The notes under the pieces were generated by a model. That model was not told the DNA's origin and ran no database searches. It saw only the letters and a program-made list of their open reading frames with translations. Below are positions 1 through 9,485 of a stretch of 64,000 nucleotides of DNA, in pieces; the stretch's first letter is position 1, and each line of letters starts with the position of its first letter. Made by a program: the position numbers and the translations under genes. The stretch is from Siniperca chuatsi (lineage: Eukaryota; Chordata; Actinopteri; Centrarchiformes; Sinipercidae). Location: assembly GCF_020085105.1 (NCBI RefSeq), contig NC_058058.1:3667587-3731586 (forward strand). Direction: 5' to 3'.

Positions 1-35
1 GTTGGAGTCAGTCAGAGCATTTCCATAGAGAGCCA

Positions 36-82
36 CTTTGCATCAGCAGCACCATGCTCCAGTGCTCTGGGAGAGTTTATAG
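36..82 (+). promoter_or_regulatory. V1 promoter: octamer-like and TATA-like boxes
   Basis: An octamer-like box CTTTGCAT at 36-43 differs by one base from the immunoglobulin consensus ATTTGCAT. It is followed by a TATA-like tttatag at 76-82, about 80 bp before the leader ATG. The same pair at the same spacing precedes the other three V genes. Octamer plus TATA is the known B-cell V promoter layout; activity here is inferred. Confidence 0.65.
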
Positions 83-161
83 TCCTGAGAGTTGAACACT
101 GGATGATTGACAGCTGTCCTTCATGACAACAGAAGCCACAGAAATCCTCCTCATCAAAAAC

Positions 162-644
162 ATGACTTTGATCTCCGTCCTCATCTGGACTCTCCTCTGC
201 TGCTGCTTCACAGGTAAAGTCCAGAGAATCAAGCTCCTCTCCTCCGTGAGCATCCGTCCCTCTGAAATGAAGCTGACAAAACCATGACGCTGCTTTATGT
301 TTTTGTCTCTGTATCCTCAGAGTCCAGAGGCCAGGTCACAGTGACTCAGCCTGGAGCAGTGAGCTCTGCTCTTGGAGGCTCCGTCTCCATCAGCTGTAGG
401 ACCAGTCAGAATGTTTATGTTTCGAGCAACAACCACTATTTAGCCTGGTACCAACAGAGAGATGGAGAAACTCCTAAACTCCTCATTTACCATGCTAGCA
501 CTCGAGCATCAGGGATTCCAGGTCGTTTTACAGGCAGTGGATCAAACTCTGACTTCACTCTGACCATCAGTGGAGTCCAGACTGAAGATGCAGCAGTTTA
601 CTACTGTCAGAGTTTTCATGTTATCAACAGTCAGTATGTGTTCA
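162..644 (+). CDS. Immunoglobulin light-chain V gene V1 (kappa type), intact
   Basis: Germline V segment encoding the variable domain of a light chain. The leader exon 162-213 reads [17 protein letters not shown], a hydrophobic signal peptide, and ends at a gtaaag donor. A 107-bp intron ends in tcctcag at 320. The V exon 321-644 begins [12 protein letters not shown] and holds the first conserved cysteine (SISC), the WYQQ core tryptophan, LLIY, the GRFTGSGS strand and the second cysteine (AVYYC). CDR1 is long ([15 protein letters not shown]), and the CDR3 end is [11 protein letters not shown]. There is no frameshift or stop. The ATG at 284 lies in the intron and is not the start. The kappa assignment rests on the framework motifs and the 12-spacer RSS. 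V genes face opposite to the J and C exons in this window. Confidence 0.93.
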
Positions 645-672
645 CACAGTGGAAAAGTGTTGTACAAAAACC
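645..672 (+). other. 12-spacer recombination signal of V1
   Basis: Consensus heptamer CACAGTG at 645-651, a 12-nt spacer at 652-663 and nonamer ACAAAAACC at 664-672 follow the V coding end directly. A 12-spacer on V is the kappa arrangement. RAG proteins would pair it with a 23-spacer signal on J. Confidence 0.95.
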
Positions 673-750
673 TCCCTCAGTCAGACTGAACAGAAACTGA
701 AGTGACTGCTGCAGCTGGAAGATACTGCAGAGACTGATACACTTCACTGA

Positions 751-752
<2 letters not shown>

Positions 753-783
<31 letters not shown>
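753..783. repeat. (AC)n microsatellite 3' of V1
   Basis: Pure AC dinucleotide run about 80 bp after the nonamer. A run at the same place follows every V gene in the window, so it was part of the duplicated unit. Confidence 0.95.
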
Positions 784-786
<3 letters not shown>

Positions 787-1217
787 TGTACACAAATTCA
801 TTAAGCAGTTTGAACATTTCACCATTGTTGCTTTAATTACCAGTGAATATGTATCAAAACAAGTTTAACTACAAAAAAATGATCTTGATGGAAACCAAAT
901 AACTTTCTCCGTCACATTTTCTCACAATCCATTCATATCTCATTATAATCTCATGTTCTCAATTTTCCGAAGAATATAAAGGCCAACCTGGGACAGTTAA
1001 TGAGAAAAGGCATCAGTTTTGACCTCAGCTTCATACTGGATCACAGTTTTCTCAACTATTTCCGGTGAAAAGAAAATACAAAGACATAGATCAGCATCAG
1101 AAACCTTTGCAATAAAAAAAGTCCAAACAAAACCTGTACATCCCTCAAATCACACAAAATATTACTTTAAATATGTATAACTATGTTATCTAATGAAAAG
1201 CTCAAAATATAAAAAAA
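784..1217. other. V1 3' flank, no gene
   Basis: No coding signal. The stretch contains the tract tgacctcagcttcatactgg, which recurs after the other V genes (near 5505, 5727, 12284, 18434) and marks the 3' part of the duplicated V unit. It is cut at its right end by the LINE insertion. Confidence 0.7.
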
Positions 1218-3843
1218 ACTTTGTCCTTCACCCTCCGCGGGTGGTCTCATCCTTCGAGCTCGGGTCCTCTACCAGAGGCCTGGGAGCTTGAGGGTTCTGC
1301 GCAGTATCTTTGCTGTTCCCAGTACTGCACTCTTCTGGACAGAGATGTCTGGTGTTCTTCCAGGGATCTGCTGTAGCCACTCCTCCAGTTTGGGGGTCAC
1401 TGCCCCGAGTGCGCCGACGACCACGGGCACCACTGTTGCCTTCATCTTCCAGGCCTTCTCCAGCTCTTCTCTGAGCCCTTGGTACTTCTCTAATTTCTCA
1501 TGTTCCTTTTTCCTGATGTTGCCATCACTTGGTATTGCCACGTCAACCACAACAGCTTTCCTCTTCTGTTTGTCCACCACCACGATGTCAGGCTGGTTCG
1601 CCATTACCATTCTGTCAGTCTGAATCTGGAAGTCCCACAGGATCTTGGCTCGGTCATTCTCTACCACCTTTGGAGGTATTTCCCACTTTGACCTCGGGGT
1701 TTCCAGTCCATACTCAGTGCAGATGTTCCTGTACACTATGCCAGCTACTTGGTTATGGCGCTCCATGTATGCTTTTCCTGCCAGCATCTTACACCCTGCA
1801 GTTATGTGCTGGATTGTTTCAGGGGCTTCTTTGCACAGCCTACACCTTGGGTCTTGTCTGGTGTGGTAGATCTGGGCCTCTATTGCTCTGGTGCTCAGGG
1901 CCTGCTCCTGTGCAGCCATGATGAGTGCCTCTGTGCTGTCCTTCAATCCAGCCCACTCTAGCCATTGGTAGGACTTCTTGATATCAGCCACTTCAGTTAT
2001 GTTCCGGTGGTACATCCCGTGTAGGGGTTTGTCCTCCCATGATGGTCCTTCCTCCAGCACGTCTTCCTCTGTTCCCCATTGCCTGAGACATTCCCTGAGC
2101 ACGTCATCTGTTGGGGCCTTATCTTGGATGTACTTGTGGATCTTGGATGTTTCATCCTGGATAGTGGCTCTCACAATCACTAGTCCACGGCCGCCTTCCT
2201 TACGGCTAGCGTACAGTCTCAGGGTGCTGGATTTGGGATGGAACCCTCCATGCATGGTGAGGAGCTTTTCGGCGTCTTAACGTCTGTGGTCTGTATCTCT
2301 TCCTTTGGCCACCTTATTATTCCCGCAGGGTATCTGATCACTGGCAGGGCGTAGCTGTTTATTGCCTGGGCCTTGTTCTTGCCATTGAGCTGACTTCTTA
2401 GGACTTGCCTTACTCGTTGGAGGTATTTGGCCGTTGCCGTCTTCCTTGTTGCCTCTTCGAGGTTGCCATTTGCCTGTGGTATTCCAAGGTACTTGTAACC
2501 ATCCTCAATGTCTGCTATTGTTCCTTCTGGGAGTGAGACCCCTTCTGTGTGGACTACCTTCCCTCTCTTTGTCACCATTCGACTGCACTTCTCAAGCCCG
2601 AATGACATCCCAATGTCAGAGCTGTAGATCCTGGTGGTGTGGATCAGTGAGTCGATGTCCCGCCGCTCTTAGCGTATAGCTTGATGTCATCCATGTAGAG
2701 GAGGTGACTGATGGTGGCCCTGTTCCTGAGTCGGTATCCATAGCCAGTCTTGTTGATTATTTGGCTGAAGGGGTTCAGACCTATGCAGAGCAGCAGTGGG
2801 GACAGAGCAGCTCCTTGGTATATGCCACATTTGATGGATACTTGTGCAAGTGGCTTGCCATTGGCCTCAAGGGTGGTTTTCCACAGCCTCATCGAGTTTG
2901 CAATGAAGTCTCTTAGAGTCCTGTTGATGTTGTACATCTCTAAGCATTCAGTGATCCATGTGTGCGGCATTGAGTCATATGCTTTCTTGTAATCAATCCA
3001 GGCAGAGCACAGGTTGGTGTGTCGGGCTCTGCAGTCTTGGGTGACTGTTCTGTCAACCGGGAGTTGGTGTTTGGCTCCTCTGGTTCCTCTGCCAATGCCC
3101 TTCTGTGCTTTGCTCATGTATTGATCCATGTGTCCACTTATCTTAGCCGCAATGATGCCTGACATGAGCTTCCATGTTGTGGAGAGACAGGTTATTTGTT
3201 AGGATGGGACTGTACCCTTTGCGGGATCCTTCAGAATCAGGATCCATTCAGGTGCGTCCCATCTCTTAGCAGCTGGTTCATTTTTTTGCTCATGGAGTGC
3301 AGTGAGCTTCTTTAGCCAGTAGGTGTGGATCCTGTCAGGGCCCGGTGCTGTCCAGTTCTTCATACCTGAGACTCTTTCTTGGATGTCTGCCGCTGTGATG
3401 GTGACTGGGTTCTGTTCAGGGAGGTTGCTGTGGTCCTTTCTCAGAGCCGCCAGCCACTGTGCATCGCTGTTGTGTGATGCCTCCCTCTACCATATACTTT
3501 TCCAGTACTGCTCCGTTTCCAGCCGTGGTGGGTCTGCTCTGCTGTTATTACCCTGCCATTGAGCGTACACTTTCGCAGGTTGAGTTGCGAAAAGCCGGTT
3601 TATTCTTCTGGCTTCATTATCTCTCGTGTATCTCTTTAGGCGGCTGGCCAAGGCTTGGAGCCTTTGTTTGGCAGTTTCGAGTGCTTCAGTGCTCTCATGG
3701 TTGCTCTTGTAGCCAAGCATCTCTAGGATCAAGGATCACTGCTGCTGAGGCGTATATCAGCTCATTGGTTTCAGTGATAGTTGTGGCTCTCAATGCTAAC
3801 CATTCATCCCACATCCTGTGCATGTAACCCCTCTGACCCCTCT
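1218..3843 (-). mobile_element. R4/Dong-like (Rex6-type) non-LTR retrotransposon, 5'-truncated and broken
   Basis: Reading on the - strand, fragments at 2644-3165 carry a reverse transcriptase with motif A (DYKKAYDSMPH), a QGAALSP block and the catalytic YMDD. A frame at 1269-2255 encodes a C-terminal region with a CCHC-type zinc knuckle (CRLC, then H and C in ETIQHITAGC) and an endonuclease-like PD..VVDVAIP pattern, as in LINEs with a restriction-like endonuclease after the RT. The coding region is split into several frames (1269-2255, 2219-2608, 2644-3165, 3487-3883), so the copy is dead. The 5' end abuts a (TA)n run, which fits the known preference of R4/Dong relatives for simple TA-rich targets. 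The clade is from recognition, not a search; NeSL- or R2-like relatives are alternatives. Confidence 0.75.
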
Positions 3844-3867
3844 TATATATATATATATATATATATA
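3844..3867. repeat. (TA)n microsatellite at the LINE junction
   Basis: TA run directly at the 5' end of the R4/Dong-like element. It may be the insertion target or a product of insertion. Confidence 0.9.
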
Positions 3868-4115
3868 CTATATACATATACACTAGTAAAGTTGGAAATA
3901 ATAATTTATTCTCTGGCTTAATATTATATTTTCACTGCAATGAGTTTTTGAATTCCCATTGCTGAAGTAAACTATTTGAATCATTTAGAAATATTTCAGG
4001 AAAAACATATACATGTATATGGAAAGGAATCTACTTTTTCCCAAAGTGCTGAATATTAAAGAATTAAAGAGAAAAATAACTCCTGAAAGAATACAATTTT
4101 TAACATTTGACTTAC

Positions 4116-4134
4116 TTCCAACGTCCAACGTCAC
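4116..4134 (-). pseudogene. Light-chain J segment, truncated, lacking FGXG
   Basis: On the - strand the heptamer is followed by only 19 nt reading V-T-L-D-V-G plus one base, then a good gtaagt donor (4115-4110). The LDVG tail and phase-1 donor match the 3' end of a teleost kappa J (family pattern FGGGTxLxVG). The first half, encoding the FGXG beta-bulge, is missing: J segments are normally about 37-40 nt. An internal deletion right at the heptamer border is the simplest explanation. The segment could still recombine because its RSS is perfect, but the product would lack the J motif needed for a normal V domain. No C exon follows; an R4/Dong-like LINE occupies that side. Confidence 0.8.
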
Positions 4135-4173
4135 CACAGTGATACAAACTCATTGAGCTGCCATACAAAAACC
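4135..4173 (-). other. 23-spacer recombination signal of J
   Basis: Read on the + strand: CACAGTG at 4135-4141, a 23-nt spacer at 4142-4164 and ACAAAAACC at 4165-4173. The orientation serves a J on the - strand. The 23 spacer complements the 12-spacer V signals. Since V (+) and J (-) signals both point right, joining would be by inversion. Confidence 0.93.
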
Positions 4174-4500
4174 TCTCACTGTAGAGAGACACGGCTCTCT
4201 GACTTTGACACAAACAAACTCACCAGAATTAGTCTCTGTTTTTAAACTTTTTTCAGATGAAATGAAAAGTGACAATAAAAACAACAGTCACAAATTTCCA
4301 CACAAATGTTTATTATATATATATTAATTTCCTATTAAATTTATAGTAATTGCTTTAGCAATACATTTGAATGAGAAAGGAGACATTTGGAAACAAAATA
4401 TGTCTAGAAGAATAAAGCCAAAATCATGTAAAACAGGTTTTGAAAAAGTCCTAATCATTTTTGTGACAAACTGATTGATCCATTGGGAAACAGCATCATC
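4174..4500. other. J-V2 spacer, no gene
   Basis: AT-rich spacer between the J signal and the V2 promoter. No open coding structure or second J (no further heptamer-nonamer pair) was seen. Confidence 0.6.
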
Positions 4501-4544
4501 CGAGTCCCTGTTGGAGTCGGTCAGAGCATTTCCATAGAGAGCCA

Positions 4545-4591
4545 CTTTGCATCAGCAGCACCATGCTCCAGTGCTCTGGGAGAGTTTATAG
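4545..4591 (+). promoter_or_regulatory. V2 promoter: octamer-like and TATA-like boxes
   Basis: CTTTGCAT at 4545-4552 and tttatag at 4585-4591, same sequence and spacing as at V1. Confidence 0.65.
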
Positions 4592-4670
4592 TCCTGAGAG
4601 TTGAACACTGGATGACTGACAGCTGTCCTTCATGACAACAGAAGCCACAGAAATCCTCCTCATCAAAAAC

Positions 4671-5144
4671 ATGACTTTGATCTCCGTCCTCATCTGGACT
4701 CTCCTCTGCTGCTGCTTCACAGGTAAAGTCCAGAGAATCAAACTCCTCTCCTCTGCGAACATCCGTCCCTCTGAAATGAAGCTGACAAAACCATGACGCT
4801 GCTTTATGTTTTTGTCTCTGTATCCTCAGAGTCCAGAGGCCAGTACACAGTGACTCAGCCTGGAGCAGTGAGCTCTGCTCTGGGAGGCTCCGTCTCCATC
4901 AGCTGTAGGACCAGTCAGGATGTTCATAGCTCAAACCGTTTAGCCTGGTACCAACAGAGAGATGGAGAAACTCCTAAACTCCTCATTTACGATGCTAGCA
5001 CTCGAGCATCAGGGATTCCAGGTCGTTTTACAGGCAGTGGATCAAACTCTGACTTCACTCTGACCATCAGTGGAGTCCAGACTGAAGATGCAGCAGTTTA
5101 CTACTGTAAGAGTCAACACTATATCAACAGTCAAGCTGTGTTCA
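4671..5144 (+). CDS. Immunoglobulin light-chain V gene V2 (kappa type), intact
   Basis: Leader exon 4671-4722 encodes the same 17-residue signal peptide as V1; V exon 4830-5144 follows the tcctcag acceptor. It starts [12 protein letters not shown], has both conserved cysteines (SISC, AVYYC) and the WYQQ tryptophan, and ends [13 protein letters not shown]1 is shorter than in the other three V genes ([12 protein letters not shown], three codons fewer) and CDR2 starts YDAS. The framework is otherwise nearly identical to V1, so coding differences are concentrated in the antigen-contact loops. It is followed by a 12-RSS. The truncated J with a 23-RSS lies about 500 bp upstream on the opposite strand, making this the only V-J pair visible in the window. 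Confidence 0.93.
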
Positions 5145-5172
5145 CACAGTGATAAAGCATCGTACAAAAACC
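5145..5172 (+). other. 12-spacer recombination signal of V2
   Basis: Heptamer CACAGTG 5145-5151, 12-nt spacer, nonamer ACAAAAACC 5164-5172. Confidence 0.95.
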
Positions 5173-5252
5173 TCCCTCAGTCAGACTGAACAGAAACTGA
5201 AGTGACTGCTGCAGCTGGAAGCTACTGCAGAGACTGATACACTTCACTGAGG

Positions 5253-5279
5253 ACACACACACACACACACACACACACA
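5253..5279. repeat. (AC)n microsatellite 3' of V2
   Basis: AC run at the same offset from the RSS as after V1. Confidence 0.95.
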
Positions 5280-5527
5280 ATTTTATCAAGCAAATTAAAC
5301 ATTTAACCATTGTTGCTTTCAACCACTCATGAACATGTAGCAAAATAAGTTCAGTGACAAAAATGATCTTGATGGAAATTAAATGACTTTCTTCATCACA
5401 GCTTCTCACCATCCATTCATGTCCCATTATAATCCCATGATGTTATCTGATTTGCCAATGAATAGAAAGGAGCCAAACTGGGACAGTTTATGAGAAAAGT
5501 CTTTGACCTCAGCTTCATACTGGATCA
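5280..5527. other. V2 3' flank up to the gap
   Basis: Non-coding copy of the shared V 3' flank, cut by the run of N after the tract cttcatactggatca. Confidence 0.7.
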
Positions 5528-5627
5528 NNNNNNNNNNNNNNNNNNNNNNNNNNNNNNNNNNNNNNNNNNNNNNNNNNNNNNNNNNNNNNNNNNNNNNNNN
5601 NNNNNNNNNNNNNNNNNNNNNNNNNNN
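5528..5627. other. Assembly gap (100 N)
   Basis: Exactly 100 N, the usual placeholder for a gap of unknown size. Sequence on both sides is the same V 3' flank. The right side restarts at an earlier point of that flank than the left side reached, so the gap hides at least part of another V unit or a mis-join between copies. Confidence 0.98.
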
Positions 5628-6460
5628 ATCAATAGCCCATTACAATCCTATCTGATTTGCAAGTTAATCAACACGAATCCAACCTGTGACAGCTAAGGAG
5701 AAAAGGATTGGTCATGACCTTTGACCTTAGCTTCATACTGGATTATAGCTATTTCAAATATTTCCAAAAGAAAATATGAAGACCCAGATCAGCATCAGAA
5801 ACCTTCATGACCAAAGCTTGTCCAAACACATTTTAGAAAACATTTTAAATATATAAAGTTATGTCATCGAAAGGAAACATAAATATCAATTAGAATGACA
5901 AGAAAAGACACAAGTGACCTATTAATATAACAATAGCTACAGTATATATAACTATAACTGCATATATTTAAAGCACACACAATAAAACAACAAATGCATT
6001 GAGACTGAAAGTTAATTCTTAATCTTGGAAACAGCTAAACCTCTGCACAACGTCCATCCACTAACTGTTGTGGGGCTTTCAATCATATCACATGATCTTC
6101 CTCAGCAGATGGACATTCAATCACTTACAGCATATCAAGTGTTGCAGGAAGCATTAAAAACAAACAGAAGGGCAAACAATGAATATCAACCTCTTAAAGC
6201 GAAATAAATGTGTTATGAAGAACATCAAATTCTGTAAAGCTTCATTTACACATCAGTATCAAGGTGAGAGCCTGAGAGAGCAGATGAAGATGAACACTAA
6301 GACTGAAAAGCTGTAAATACAGGAATTGCAGAATGTACCAGCAAACTAGAAGTACAATATGCAGAGCAACCACAGCTCCTGTGGCATGTGTGTATGTCTG
6401 TGTAACACTGCTACATGGAGTTAAACGTTTATAAAAGTTATACATAAGTTACAGCACGAC
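5628..6460. other. Orphan V 3' flank and spacer
   Basis: 5628-6000 matches the shared V 3' flank (cccattacaatcc, then tgacctttgacc, then cttcatactgg), but no V gene precedes it in the available sequence. About 6030-6120 matches 18717-18796 in inverted orientation and looks like a short dispersed repeat. The remainder to 6460 shows no gene. Confidence 0.6.
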
Positions 6461-9017
6461 CCTCTGTGTTCCTACAGAGGTATTGGAGAGGAGAGGACAC
6501 TGGACCTGCTGTATGCTAACGTTAAGGACGCATACAGCTCTTGCCCCCTCTGGGTAGGTCAGATCACAACCTGGTTCACCTCAAACCCTGCTATGTGCCT
6601 CTGGTTAAAAGGCAGCCTGTGACCACAAGGACAGTGAGGAGATGGTCAGGGGAGGCCTACGAGACACTGCAGGAATGTTTTGAGGTGACAAACTGGGATG
6701 CACTCTGTGAGCCTCATGGAGAGGACATTGACGGGTTCACTGAGTGCATCACTGGCTACATTAACTTCTGTGTGGACTGCAATGTCCCAACCAAGATGGT
6801 CCATTGTTATCCAAATAACAAACCGTGGGTAACAAAGGACATCAAGGACATTCTGAATGCCAAGAGGAGGGCCTTTACTGATGGCAATAGGGAGGAGGTG
6901 AGGGCAATCCAAGCTGACCTGAAGGTGAAGATCAGGGAAGCCAAGGAGAAGTAAAGGAGGAAGCTGGAATGGAAACTCCAGCAGAACAACATGAGGGAGG
7001 TCTGGAGTGGCATGAAGACCATCACTGGCTTCAGACCGACTGGCAGCAGAGGGGTTGAAGGCAGCTTGCACAGGGCCAACGAACTTAATCTGTTCTTTAA
7101 CAGATTCGACACACTGGCTCCTGCTCATCCCCCCTCTAACTCAGCTGCTGTCGGCCCTCAAGCTCCTCTGAGTGTACCTGACTGCTGACCAGGTGAGAGG
7201 ACAGCTGATGAAGCTCCACTCAAACAAGGCTGCAGGCCCCAATGGTGTTAGCCCCGGGGTGCTAAAAACCTGTGCCCCCCAGCTATGTGGAGTCCTTCAG
7301 CATGTCTTCAACCTGAGCCTGAGTCTTCAAAGGGTCCCCATTCTGTGGAAGACATCTTGCCTCGTTCCTGTGCCGAAGACGCCGCGTCCCAGTGGCTCCA
7401 AGGACTACAGACCGGTGGCACTGACCTCCCACATAATGAAGACCCTGGAGAGACTGGTGCTGGATCAGCTGCTGCCCATGGTCAGACCCCTCCTGACCCC
7501 TTCAGTTTGCCTACCAGCCCCGGCTGGGAGTTGAGGACGCCATCATCTTCCTGCTTAACCGCATCCACACCCACCTGGACAGGCCGGCAAGCACGGTGAG
7601 GATCATGTTTTTTGACTTCTCCAGTGCTTTCAACACCATCCGGCCTACCCTGCTGGGTGAGAAGCTGGCTGCGATGCAGGTGGATGCCCCCCTTGTGTCC
7701 TGGATTGTGGACTACCTGACTGGCAGACCACAACACGTGCGCCTGCAGCACTGTGTGTCGGACAGCGTGGTCAGCAACACTGGGGCCCCTCAGGGGACTG
7801 TCCTCTCTCCCTTCCTCTTCACCATCTACACCACGGACTTCAGCTACCACACAGAGTCCTGCCACCTTCAGAAGTTTTCTGATGACTCTGCTGTGGTGGG
7901 ATGTATCAGCGGTGGTGATGAGATGGAGTACAGGGCTGTGGTGGGTAACTTTGTCTCATGGTGTGAGCAGAACCATCTGCAGCTCAATGCCACAAAGTCA
8001 AAGGAGCTGATTGTGGATCTACGGAAGGCCAAGACACCAGCGACCCATCCAGGGGGTCAGTGTGGACATTGCGGAGGACTACAAGTACCTGGGAGTACAC
8101 TTCGATAACAAACTGGACTGGACCAAGAACACTCAAGCTGTTTACAGGAAGGTCCAGAGCCGCCTCTATTTTCTGAGGAGGCTGAGGTCCTTCAACATCT
8201 GCCGGACAATGCTGAAGATGTTTTATGAGTCTCTGGTGGCCAGTGCTATCCTGTATGCTGTTGCATGCTGGGGCAGCAGGTTAAGGGTAGCGGACGCAAA
8301 CAGACTCAATAAACTGATCCGTAAGGCCAGTGACATTGTGGGGGTGGAGCTGGACTCTCTGGCGGTGGTGTCAGAGAGGAGGATGCTGGCCAAACTACAT
8401 GCCATCTTGGACAGTGTCTCCCACCCGCTCCATGACGTACTGGTCAAGCAAAGGAGCACCTTCAGCTGAAGACTCATCCCACCAAAAAGCACCACAGAGC
8501 GCCACAGGAAGTCATTCCTGCCTGTGGCCATCAAACTCTAACTCCTCCCTCAAAGGGTTAGTCTGTATGACCCTAGGTCACTAAACTGCACATTGATCAT
8601 TACATCTCTGCCATAATTGAATAACTGTGCAATATTCTGTGTACTACTCCTGTGCAATATTAGTTTCCCCATGTTAGTTTTTCTTATTTATTGTTATTGG
8701 TATTATACACCTCTATTACTCTCGACAGTACATGCACCTCTGCTTATTACTTATTACTTATTTTGTTACATTGTATTATTATACTGTACTATCATCATCA
8801 ACCGGTAAACCCACTTGGTACTTGACACTTAGTTTATCTTATACCTATACCAACCTGATACTTAATTTATTTTCAGACCTGTTTTGATAGTGTTTTATAG
8901 TGTATCATATTGTTTGCTAGTACTTTCTCCTGTGTGCACTGACATAAAGGCAAGCTACTGTAACAAAGAGTTTCCCTACAGGGATCAATAAAGTATTTCC
9001 GATTCTGATTCTGATTG
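6461..9017 (+). mobile_element. Rex1/CR1-like LINE, 5'-truncated and frameshifted
   Basis: The copy starts inside the end of an APE-type endonuclease (RTLDLLYANV, then GRSDHNLV). It continues through the linker into a reverse transcriptase with the NKAAGPNGVSP block, RPVALTSHIMKTLERLV, motif A FDFSSAFNTI, GAPQGTVLSPFLF and the FSDDSAVV form of the catalytic YxDD box. The C-terminal part contains EDYKYLGVHFDNKLDW. The frame is broken, for example by a taa at 6953-6955 and by frame changes near 7160, 7530 and 8050, so it is inactive. The 3' end has caataaagtatttc followed by a short gattctgattctgatt tail, as in CR1/Rex1-type elements. The clade is from recognition; L2 is the main alternative. 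Confidence 0.85.
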
Positions 9018-9159
9018 CAAAAAGATGGAGGTGTAAATACAGTGACATAGGTATAAATCAGGTTGTACTGACAGAGCTATCAGATGTGATAATGATGGGA
9101 ATAATCTTGCTCTGCCTGCATCTTAGATTAAAACGGAGATGGTTCCTGTGGTCTGCTAA

Positions 9160-9485
9160 TTTCCTGGCTGTGTTTTCGAGTTCCCGAACCAGATCCACGG
9201 TTTTCTGCCCAAAATTCTTCAAAATAAGATGGTGTAGTCCCTCATTCGTCCAGGAGTGTTCTATCCTAGAAAAGGTTTCAGTCGTAGTCACCTGGACACT
9301 GTTTTCAGAATCAAGATGTTTCAGCTCCCATCAGGAAGTCATTCTCAATTGTGAAAAAATGGGACGGGAACTAGAAATTTAAGCTACTCTGTGTTACATT
9401 AACCCTGCCCTCAGCCCACATTAGCAGACCACAGGAACCATCTCTGTTGTAATCTAAGATGCAGGCAGAGCAAGATTATTCCCAA
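9160..9485 (-). repeat. Left terminal repeat of the Penelope-like element, inverted
   Basis: Reverse-complement match to about 11865-12232, including the coding tract MTTTETFSRIEHSWTNEG. A 60-bp piece (tcttgctctgcctgcatcttagatt) occurs on both sides of it, directly at 9104-9159 and inverted at about 9425-9480, so the block appears to have been flipped. Confidence 0.75.

Noticed and set aside
284-330. In-frame ATG giving a [12 protein letters not shown] start for V1 (and the same at V2-V4)
   Set aside because: It lies in the leader intron; the tcctcag acceptor and a separate, better leader exon explain the gene.
1288-2280. Plus-strand frames across the R4/Dong-like LINE
   Set aside because: Antisense shadows of the - strand RT-endonuclease coding.
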